A stretch of DNA of 6,622 bases from NCBI GenBank assembly GCA_031282535.1, contig JAITDM010000256.1, forward strand, positions 1 through 6,622. The letters run 5' to 3'. The notes beneath the pieces were generated by a model, which ran no database searches, was not told the DNA's origin, and worked only from the letters and a program-made list of their open reading frames with translations. Positions 1-6,600 of the stretch are shown here, in pieces. The first letter of the stretch is position 1. The number at the start of each line of letters is the position of its first letter. Origin of the DNA: Oscillospiraceae bacterium. Its GTDB lineage: Bacteria > Bacillota > Clostridia > Oscillospirales > UBA929. A program made the position numbers and the translations under genes.

Positions 1-111
1 CAGCGCGGCGCAGATTTCGCGCTCGCGGTGCAGCGTGGTGATCAGGTGCGGCAGGAGGCTCGATTTGTACTCGCGGTTCGCCTGTGCAGATTCACTTGCT
101 GTATCGGCCAT
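1..111 (-). CDS. N-terminal fragment of an unrecognised leftward gene (possible Rpn/PD-(D/E)XK-type protein)
   Basis: Reading leftward from the ATG at 111-109, the frame stays open to the window edge and gives 37 residues starting MADTASESAQANREYKSSLL. Three things support it as a real gene start: an AGGTG Shine-Dalgarno match at 120-116, four bases before the ATG; a near-consensus promoter at 134-162 whose predicted transcript starts about 15 bases upstream of the ATG; and codon usage rich in G/C at third positions, like the other genes here. No signal peptide or membrane segment is seen, so the product is probably cytoplasmic. The early NREYK segment resembles the opening of Rpn-family (recombination-promoting nuclease/putative transposase) proteins, which often begin with an N-x-x-YK motif. 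Too little is present to assign that family, and any function is unproven. The gene diverges from the GH43 gene and need not be related to it. Confidence 0.6.
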   Translation of the reverse strand, partial: MADTASESAQANREYKSSLLPHLITTLHREREICAAL

Positions 112-133
112 AGTTCACCTGCTTTCCAGTTTC

Positions 134-162
134 ATTGTAGTACCTTTCCATCGATTTGTCAA
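134..162 (-). promoter_or_regulatory. Proximal leftward sigma-70/sigma-A promoter (P1)
   Basis: On the minus strand a perfect -35 TTGACA (162-157) is followed by exactly 17 bases and a -10 TACAAT (139-134), which matches the consensus at five of six positions. The predicted transcription start is near 127, giving a leader of about 15 nt before the ATG at 111 with the Shine-Dalgarno sequence inside it. This is a strong housekeeping-type promoter for the leftward partial gene. No operator-like palindrome overlaps it. Confidence 0.85.
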
Positions 163-226
163 CGGCTCCCGCCCTCGGCATCCCGTGCGGAAATTTCGCA
201 CTGTCTGTACACATTTCCCCTGGAGG

Positions 227-242
227 CTGTCTCTGAAGACAG
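227..242. other. Small 6-bp stem-loop
   Basis: CTGTCT (227-232), a four-base loop CTGA, and AGACAG (237-242) form a perfect six-base-pair hairpin between P1 and the larger hairpin at 252-302. It would fold in read-through RNA from the distal promoter. No T-run follows on either strand, so it is not a terminator. Its role is unknown and it may be chance. Confidence 0.35.
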
Positions 243-251
243 ATGGTCGCG

Positions 252-302
252 AAGCAGCAAAAAGAACCGTTTTTGTGGTAAAGACGGTTCTTTTTGCTGC
301 TT
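252..302. terminator. Long bidirectional rho-independent terminator-like hairpin
   Basis: A perfect 19-bp inverted repeat (252-270 paired with 284-302) encloses 13 bases, and several inner bases can also pair with one G-U wobble. The core stem AGAACCGT/ACGGTTCT (263-270/284-291) is flanked by five A on one side and five T on the other. Each strand therefore reads as a GC-containing hairpin followed by a U-run (291-295 rightward, 263-259 leftward). It lies between the two leftward promoters and upstream of both flanking genes, so it does not close any gene visible here. The simplest reading is that it stops transcripts started at the distal promoter at 362-390. A regulatory attenuator or a small palindromic repeat are alternatives. 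Confidence 0.75.
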
Positions 303-355
303 TCGATAAGGTATACCTTTTCAAAGCCCTTTAAAAACGCCTCACAGCTGCTAAC
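259..355 (-). ncRNA. Candidate small RNA of about 97 nt from the distal promoter to the terminator
   Basis: A perfect-consensus promoter (362-390) should start RNA near 355, and the hairpin with U-run at 302-259 should end it. The short transcript would carry a palindromic hairpin (AAGG-UAUA-CCUU, 319-308) inside a possible outer stem GCUUU/AAAGC (327-323 with 303-299). That outer stem shares bases 299-302 with the foot of the terminator stem, so the two could compete. No known RNA family is recognised. A TTG codon at 324 with purine-rich bases before it opens a short frame, but its translation looks like non-coding sequence. The alternative is a leader/attenuator for the leftward gene, with P1 as a second start. 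Confidence 0.35.
308..319. repeat. Perfect 12-bp palindrome AAGGTATACCTT
   Basis: The twelve bases at 308-319 equal their own reverse complement. They lie between the distal leftward promoter and the terminator hairpin, about 36 to 47 bases downstream of the predicted transcription start. The site could be an operator for a dimeric repressor blocking elongation, or simply a hairpin in the small RNA. No matching regulator gene is in the window. Confidence 0.5.
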
Positions 356-361
356 ACCTCT

Positions 362-390
362 ATTATATTGCACGCAATTCGCAATGTCAA
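362..390 (-). promoter_or_regulatory. Distal leftward promoter with perfect consensus (P2)
   Basis: On the minus strand, TTGACA (390-385), a 17-base spacer and TATAAT (367-362) match the sigma-70/sigma-A consensus at all twelve positions with ideal spacing. The start of transcription is expected near 355. The spacer and its edge contain an inverted repeat, ATTGC (385-381 on the minus strand) and GCAAT (371-367), with nine bases between, which could be an operator covering the promoter. The only thing in reach downstream before the terminator hairpin at 302-252 is about 50 bases of non-coding DNA. The promoter therefore drives a short RNA or, by read-through, the leftward gene at 111. Confidence 0.85.
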
Positions 391-468
391 TGTCCGGATT
401 CGATATTTTTTATCTGTTTCGACCAAAACAGGCAGGCCGATTTCCCAAAAGTGACATTGCAAAAAAGG

Positions 469-476
469 TATAGAAT
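469..476 (+). promoter_or_regulatory. Weak -10-like element, possible promoter for the GH43 gene
   Basis: TATAGAAT at 469-476 contains TAGAAT (471-476), five of six matches to a -10 box, within the only AT-rich part of the region upstream of the GH43 gene. The best -35-like hexamer, GTGACA (451-456), is only 14 bases away, which is too close for a normal sigma-A promoter. The gene may use an activator or an alternative sigma factor. If this is the promoter, the leader is about 240 nt long. No better rightward promoter was seen between 391 and 719. Confidence 0.3.
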
Positions 477-707
477 AGCAAGGCGTGCAGGAAGCGCCGA
501 ACAGGCTGCCAGCCAATGGGTTTCGCGCGGAGGGATATCCGGAAGCAGAGCGGCCGTCTTTGTGTGCAGAGGAGGCGGCCGCCGGCAGGGCCGTTTGTGC
601 AGACGGTCTTGCCCCGGGGGTCCCGCCCGCCGCGGACAAAGCAACCCGTGACCGAACCCTTTGCGCGGTTACGCAGCGGCGCAAATACAAATTTTTAGGA
701 GTGTCTA
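477..707 (+). other. GC-rich leader upstream of the GH43 gene, no gene seen
   Basis: This stretch has no convincing coding region on either strand. The frames that are open lack ribosome binding sites or read as low-complexity Arg/Ala/Pro-rich sequence. It holds an imperfect direct repeat (552-570 and 589-603, sharing GGCCGT, TTTGTG and CAGA), a 10-bp palindrome GGCGGCCGCC (574-583), CCCCGGGG near 613-620 and a small TGCG/CGCA hairpin (662-675). It would form strong structure in RNA. I could not match it to any riboswitch or leader family by eye. Confidence 0.45.
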
Positions 708-719
708 AAAGGAAGAAGG
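708..719 (+). promoter_or_regulatory. Ribosome binding site of the GH43 gene; two possible starts
   Basis: The purine-rich tract AAAGGAAGAAGG contains two overlapping Shine-Dalgarno-like cores. AAAGGA (708-713) leaves six bases to the ATG at 720, while AAGGA (716-720) leaves five bases to the second in-frame ATG at 726. Either start is compatible. The second gives the more typical signal-peptide opening MKKFTKFL; the first adds only Met-Ala. Confidence 0.7.
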
Positions 720-3485
720 ATGGCCATGAAGAAGTTCACCAAGTTTTTGTCGCTGTTTCTGTTGGCTGCAATCATCATGAACACGATTCCCGTTATCACC
801 GCAAGCGCGGCCAACCCGTATCTGCCGTTGTGGGAGAAAACACCCGACGGCGAGCCAAAGGTGTTTGAGGACCCCGACAACCCGGGCAGGTACCGCATGT
901 ATCTCTATAGCTCGCACGACACCTATCAGTACGCCTACTGCGGGGCGGACATCAAATGCTGGTCAGCACCGGTAGAGGACCTGAACGACTGGCGCGACGA
1001 AGGTCCGGTCTTCCAGTACCGCCCGAATGCCTCCAGCAACTGGGACAGATTTTTCGCGCCGGACGTCGTCGAGCTCAAAAGGTTTGACCCCGAAGTCATC
1101 GCGAGGGGGAGAACCCCTGAGGATGAACGCACCATCGTTGAATATTACCTATACCCCCACAGCCGCGCGTCGGGCAGGCTTGGCATGGTGGCAAAAGGCC
1201 CAACCCCGGTTGGACCCTTTACGCCGGTCAACACCACAGGCGGCATATCGGGCTTCGATCCGTCCGTACTTGTCGATTACGTCGACGACCCGAACGACCC
1301 CGATTACGACATCGGCTTCCGGGCATACATATACTATGGCGGAGGCGGAAGCGGCGTATATGCGACGGTCGCTGAACTGAGTCAGAGCAATATGTACGCG
1401 ATCAGACCCCAGACCACACCAAGCGTGCCCGGACAGGGCAGCGCGATTCAGCACTATATACCGTCCTCCTCCTCTTACGGGAATCTCGTGTCCGGTTCTC
1501 CCTCCACGTGGCCCTATCTTGTGGATCCGGATCACGATCGGCTCGCATTCAACTTCTTTGAGGCTTCCTCGGTTCGCAAAGTCGGAAACAAATACATCGC
1601 GGTCTTCAGCGGCTATTCCGGCCCGGATTATGGGTTGGGCAGCACAGGTTCCGCGCTGCGTTATTGCTACGGCGACAGCCCGTTGGGGCCATGGAAGGCG
1701 GGCGGCGTCATCGTCGACTCTGGCGCTCCGGTGTTAAACCAGGCCGGTTCCGGTCTTATGCTGTCCTCTTGGCGGCACAACACCCACGGCGGTATGGTAG
1801 AGATCAACGGCCAGTGGTATATCACCTATCACAGATGCCCCCGAGGATCCCTGCGAACCGGTTGGAGCACCGCCTACAATCCCTATAGTACCGGTTCCAA
1901 TACCGAACGTCAGGCGATGGTCGCCCCCATCAAGGTCGAAATCGACGAGGCCCCTGTATCTGAAGGCGGAAAAGTTACCATCAGGGCCTATGACCCGTAC
2001 GCACAAGATGAGATATGGACCGCCAAGGCCAGCAACGGCAATGAATACACCGGGGCCGAAGTGACGTCCGAGGGTTTCAATATATTCGGTTTGGCTCCGT
2101 ATGCGTATTATTCCGCGGGATACGCGTGCTTTACGTTAACCGGCAGCAACACCGTGCCGACGGAAACCGCCAGCCCCTACTATATGGAACTCCCGGCACG
2201 TTCATATGATATGTGGGACAACCACCAGCCTCTGAACGGCGTGCAAAACGGACACAAAATCGGATACAAGTATTTCGGCTTCGGCGGACTGGACACCCCC
2301 ACAAAAGGGATCAACCCCTTTGAGGGAACCGCGCCGGGCAACAACACAAAGTTCAACCTCTGGCTCACGCCGAGGACGGAAAGCGCCTTCACCGTGCAGG
2401 TTTGGCTGGACGGTCCGTGGGCCGGCGGCGCGTGGAACGGCACGCAGATCGGCGCGATAGACGTGCCCGCCGGCGCGGCGCAAACACCCGCGCGGTTCTC
2501 GATAGACGTTTCAGATGCCGTGGATGGTCTGGACGGAAAGCGCGCGATCTTTCTGGTTGTGAGCGGCGGAACCGGTACCCTCTGCGACATCATCGGCCTC
2601 GGGTTCAGCTCGGACAACCATGTGATCGAGCGTCATGTGCCGCCGGAAATCAGCATTTCAGTGGACGGAACGGCACAGACAATACCGGTGTTGCCAATTT
2701 CTTCCAATGGTCATTACGCCACGGGCGCACTTGCGACCAGTACGTCCAACAGCAACGGCATCAGCGATTTCACCCGCTATCAGGTTTCCACTTCGCGGCC
2801 GTCCGGCACGCCGGTCATCACCGCGGCCGCGAGCGATCCAAGCGTAAAAATCATGATCACGCAGGCGCCCGCCAGCGGCGCGGGCCTCGTGCGGTTCATT
2901 TACAACGGCGTAATGAAGAAGTACTGGCTCTTCTCCCTCTTCACGAACATTGCCGCCACGGAACCCGGCGAGGCGGACGCCAACGCTATTTTGCAGGCGG
3001 ACAGGACCATAGGAAGCAGCCTGCGCCTCCTGAAACTGGGCGCCACCCCCGCAGAAACGATCTCCTTGTCCCTTGAGAAGATCGATGATCTGATCACCGG
3101 GCTTGGGGTCACCCCCGCGCTCACGCACATTGACGGCGATCTGTACACGCTGACGCTGAGCAGAAACGACACGACTCTGACGGTTCAGAACTTCAACATC
3201 CGCGCCGCCGACAACCTTTCCGTGAGCGGGAAGATAGACATACTGAGCCTGGAGGGCAGGTTGACCTTCATCGCCAAAGAGGATGTGACGCTCACCATGA
3301 TCTTGGCGGAATACAGCCCGATCACACTGGCGTCCGTCGCCACGCAAACGTTTACGTTTGCCGCAGGTGAAGAGCGCGAGATCGAACCTCCGGCCACCCC
3401 CCATGCCGCGCATGTGTATAAGCTGTTCTTCTGGGAGAGCGGAAGCTTCACCCCGCTGTCAACTCCGCTCACTGACAACGGGTAG
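720..3485 (+). CDS. Secreted GH43-type glycosidase with CBM6-like, Ig-like and C-terminal beta-sandwich modules
   Basis: Predicted extracellular hydrolase of arabinan, arabinoxylan or xylan side chains or ends (alpha-L-arabinofuranosidase, beta-xylosidase or arabinanase; exact substrate not readable). Residues count from the ATG at 720 (921 aa); a start at 726 is equally possible. Residues 1-31 are a signal peptide: KK, a hydrophobic core, and cleavage after ASA (28-30). The five-bladed propeller spans about 32-405. NPYLPLWE opens it; D43 in PDGEP is the likely general base, D180 in GFDPSV the likely pKa modulator, and E281 in FFEASSVRK the likely general acid. H356 in NTHGG followed by WYITYHR matches the usual metal-site strand. 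About 490-632 looks like a CBM6-type beta-sandwich (GHKIGYKYFGFG to the closing GTLCDIIGLGFS). About 640-742 is Ig-like (IYNGVMKKYWLFSLF). About 745-921 is a beta-rich module ending YKLFFWESGSFTPL. No LPXTG, SLH or dockerin motif is seen. The length is far above a single-domain GH43 (roughly 300-550 aa) because of these modules. It converges on the GH3 gene. GH43 assignment is strong; the C-terminal domain names are tentative. Confidence 0.93.
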   Translation: MAMKKFTKFLSLFLLAAIIMNTIPVITASAANPYLPLWEKTPDGEPKVFEDPDNPGRYRMYLYSSHDTYQYAYCGADIKCWSAPVEDLNDWRDEGPVFQYRPNASSNWDRFFAPDVVELKRFDPEVIARGRTPEDERTIVEYYLYPHSRASGRLGMVAKGPTPVGPFTPVNTTGGISGFDPSVLVDYVDDPNDPDYDIGFRAYIYYGGGGSGVYATVAELSQSNMYAIRPQTTPSVPGQGSAIQHYIPSSSSYGNLVSGSPSTWPYLVDPDHDRLAFNFFEASSVRKVGNKYIAVFSGYSGPDYGLGSTGSALRYCYGDSPLGPWKAGGVIVDSGAPVLNQAGSGLMLSSWRHNTHGGMVEINGQWYITYHRCPRGSLRTGWSTAYNPYSTGSNTERQAMVAPIKVEIDEAPVSEGGKVTIRAYDPYAQDEIWTAKASNGNEYTGAEVTSEGFNIFGLAPYAYYSAGYACFTLTGSNTVPTETASPYYMELPARSYDMWDNHQPLNGVQNGHKIGYKYFGFGGLDTPTKGINPFEGTAPGNNTKFNLWLTPRTESAFTVQVWLDGPWAGGAWNGTQIGAIDVPAGAAQTPARFSIDVSDAVDGLDGKRAIFLVVSGGTGTLCDIIGLGFSSDNHVIERHVPPEISISVDGTAQTIPVLPISSNGHYATGALATSTSNSNGISDFTRYQVSTSRPSGTPVITAAASDPSVKIMITQAPASGAGLVRFIYNGVMKKYWLFSLFTNIAATEPGEADANAILQADRTIGSSLRLLKLGATPAETISLSLEKIDDLITGLGVTPALTHIDGDLYTLTLSRNDTTLTVQNFNIRAADNLSVSGKIDILSLEGRLTFIAKEDVTLTMILAEYSPITLASVATQTFTFAAGEEREIEPPATPHAAHVYKLFFWESGSFTPLSTPLTDNG

Positions 3486-3530
3486 CACGTCCGGAGAGAT
3501 TCCCTCTTGACTTGGACAGGCAACAAAATC

Positions 3531-3574
3531 AGCCGGGGATGCAGCTTCGCTTGCTGCATCCCCGGCTTTTGTTT
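3531..3574. terminator. Strong shared bidirectional terminator between the convergent genes
   Basis: A perfect 15-bp inverted repeat (AGCCGGGGATGCAGC at 3531-3545 with its complement at 3553-3567) encloses a seven-base loop. Rightward it is followed by TTTTGTTT, and leftward by TGATTTTGTTG, so it can end both transcripts. It lies 45 bases after the GH43 stop and about 40 bases after the GH3 stop, which is the expected place for a terminator shared by convergent genes. Confidence 0.93.
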
Positions 3575-3615
3575 CAGAAGCGGCCGCCGGCGCCGCGCTG
3601 GCTCAGGTACGCGTG

Positions 3616-6600
3616 CTATGTGACAATTTGGTCAATATGCTCCGATATGGAGTCGATCTGTGGCTTGTAATCCTTGTCCCACAGGAACACGCGCGCCGTG
3701 AAATCGGTCAGTCCGGGAGGTCCGTCAGTCTGCCCGACGATCGTTCCGGCGACATGTTTGGGCAAGGGCGCCGCGTCCGTAATGTTGATAAAGGTCAGCT
3801 TGCCGTCCTTGTAGAAAGCTTGTATCAACTTGTACGAGGTCACCCCGTCGCTGAAGCGCACATTGGCGTAGGAGTTGAGGCCCATGTAGTTCACGTTTTG
3901 CAGGCTGACGGCCTCCATGTGCCCGAAGTTCACTCTATACGTCTGTGTGATCAGCGCATTTTCAGTACTCGTGATGGTTACCGCCGCTACGCAGGGCGCT
4001 CCGGCGCTCACAGCCCCGTCACTCGGCTGCAGCGTGACAGTTACGCTGACTTTCTCGGGGTAGGTGGGCGTGATGTTCACGTTCGTGAAATCAGCGGCGT
4101 TGATTTTTGTCACGGTCGTCGGGACGCTTACGTCAACTTCGCCGGACCCCGGGATCACCTGAATCGTCTCTTCACCATAGCGGATGGATTGCATCGAGGC
4201 GTCATGATCGGCGGCGGCGCCCTGCACATAAACGACAAACTCGGCCGAGGTGGACGAACCCGTCAGCGCATCGGTGGCGGTGCCTGTAATCGTGGCCACG
4301 CCTCCGCTGGCGGCTTTGATCGTTCCGTCGGGGAGCACGTTGACGACGCTGGGCCTGTTGGACGAATACGTGATTGTGATGTTGCCCGGGATCGGATACA
4401 TCTGATCCGTACTCGAGCTGTACATCCTGTTGATGTATCCGTAAAGCACGTCGTTTGCCATGCTTACCGTCGGGTTCGGGTTGACGGTGTCGTTGACGTC
4501 GTAAATGAGCCTCTGCGGAATGTCGTTCGCGGCGTCGGCCGGCGTGTTGGGCTTGAACGACAGCACAGAAACCTTGGGATTCCATCCGGCCGCGTTGTTG
4601 ATGTGCAGGTCGGAGCTGAGCACCGCGCCGTATTCCTGGCCGTTGTAGCTGCCGGAGTCGGCGCTGGAACGGCTGACCTGAAGCACGTAATAATTCGAGT
4701 CGAAATCCTGCACAAGCTCAAATTTTCCGTTGGCGTTGCTCCAGAACGCGAGATCCGGCACCTCGACGCTCAGTGTGATTTCCTGGCTTTCGCCGGGCGC
4801 GAGTTCCTTTGTTTTCACAAAATCTTTCAGGCGCTTGACGGCGTAGGCGGATTTGTCGTCCGGCGCGACAAAGTTGGTGGGCGTTTTGACATACAGCTGG
4901 GCCACGTCGGCGCCCGCCAGCGAACCCGTGTTGGTGACGGTGACCGTGTAGTCGATTTTGTCGTTCGGGTTGACATTCACCGTTCCGTCCGGCTGCAACG
5001 CGCCGTTTACATACACTTTCGGTCTGCTGTACTCGAAGGTCGTGTAGCTCAGACCATAGCCGAGCGGATAGCGGATCGCTTGATCGCCGGTGCCGTTGTA
5101 ATACATGTACGTGCGCCCGCGGCCCGGTCCGGCGTAGGTGTACGGCGTCGCAGGAACAAAACTCGCGCCGAACGGGCTCTGCCACGGGCCGTCGGTGCCC
5201 GGTGAAAGTCTGTAACTTCTGATCTGGTTCAGCGAACCGCCGTGTGTGTTGTTGTTGTCGCCGTAGGGCGAGCTGACCGGATACCAAACCGAGGTGGTGC
5301 GGGCGCTCGGGTTCACGTTGCCGACAATCACGTCGCCGATGCCCTGTCCGGGCCGGTCGCCCATGAAGCTGCTGTAAAGCAGGGACGGCACATTGTTGAA
5401 GAAATTCGCGGTGCCGGAGGCGTCTTCGCCGATCGGGCACGCGGTGATCATGACTACGATCAGCTTCTTGTTGGCGCCGGCCAGCTGGTTGATGAGCGCG
5501 ACGTCAGTTGTCGCGAGCGCGAAATTGGGTCTGTCTCTCTGTTCAGCCGCGAGGGATGTGCCCGTGGAATCGCCGACGACGGCGATCACGTAGTCGAATT
5601 CTGCGGCGGCGGCGGCGTTAAAAGAGGCGACGTTGGTCACCGTCGCGTCCGCGTTTACCGCCTTGACGGCCGCGCTGATCCCGTTGAACGGGTTTACCTG
5701 TTTGGCCGTGCCGTTCGCGCCTCTGCCGGATGAATACAGCCCGAGTATCATGCTGGCGCGCATGCTTCCGTAAACGCCGACACTGAAACTGCCCGCATCG
5801 GGAATGTGTATCGGAAGCAGCGGTTCTCCGCCATTGACGCCTTCGATCTTCTCGTTTTTAAGCAGCACCAGGGACTTCGCCGCCGCTTCGCCCACCAGGT
5901 TGAGACGCTCGTCCGTCATCGTCGAGGCGTTTGTCGTCGCCACCTGTGCGGTCGCCGTAGCCGGGACGTCTACCCCGTAGGACGTCAGTCTGTCCTTGGC
6001 TTGCTCATACCATGAAACTTTGCCGCTTGACGCGCTGGGCGCGCCTGTATAGTCCGTTTTGTCGTCCCACTCGCCGAACCGGATGCGGTCTTCCATCAGC
6101 TTCGCGAGCGCCACGTCCACGGCCTCCTCGGTATATCTGCCGAGCGGCGTAACCACGCTTCCGTTCGGGAGGTTGCTCGCGGTCGAATATGTCTTGCCCG
6201 CCGCGACGCCGCGGTTGCATTCGAGCTCCTGTCCGCCCATAACGCCCCAGCCCGCGAGGACCGGGTTGGATATCGTGGCGGTCATGGCGGCGGCGGTGTC
6301 TTCGGACGCGCCGAACCACTTATAGGCGGGCGCGCGCCAGCTGTGGCCGACGCCGCTGTAGCTGCCCGCCCCGACGCCTTGCGTCGCCGACGTTCCGGCG
6401 GTTCCGTTGCCGGTGCTGGCCGCCGTGTTCAGCGCGTCGCAGTCGCCGGTGACAAACCCTTCGAACCCAAATGTCTGGCGCAGCATCGTGTCCAGCGTAT
6501 AGAAGTTGATGCCGCCGGGGATCTCCGTAAACGGGTTGTACGCCGCGTCGGCGATCTGGATGCGGTTGTAGGACGCCATAATCGCCGTCGGTTTGGTCTC

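Noticed and set aside
115..324. Possible leader peptide starting at TTG 324 on the minus strand, inside the candidate small RNA
   Set aside because: There is a weak purine tract upstream, but the frame runs through the terminator hairpin and past the proximal promoter. It has no run of a regulatory amino acid, so attenuation by a leader peptide is not supported.
331..690. A 119-codon minus-strand frame in the intergenic region
   Set aside because: It overlaps the distal leftward promoter, has Ala/Arg/Ser-rich composition and no recognisable motif, and is read from the GC-rich leader. It is unlikely to be a gene.
477..719. Known riboswitch (cobalamin, TPP, SAM, cyclic di-GMP) in the GH43 leader
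   Set aside because: None of the conserved core sequences of these families could be found by eye in 477-719 on either strand.
3344..3361. Inverted repeat GCAAACGT-TT-ACGTTTGC inside the GH43 coding region
   Set aside because: It encodes a beta-strand with alternating Thr and Phe (TQTFTFA). The symmetry follows from repeated ACG and TTT codons and needs no regulatory explanation.
2658..3413. A 251-codon open frame on the minus strand opposite the GH43 gene
   Set aside because: It is antisense to the GH43 C-terminal modules, has an Arg/Gly-rich low-complexity product and no ribosome binding site of note. It is a shadow frame.
3613..5205. A 530-codon open frame on the plus strand opposite the GH3 gene
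   Set aside because: It lies wholly antisense to a gene with clear GH3 motifs. Its product is rich in Arg, Val, His and Gly with no recognisable domain, as expected from the opposite strand of GC-rich codons.
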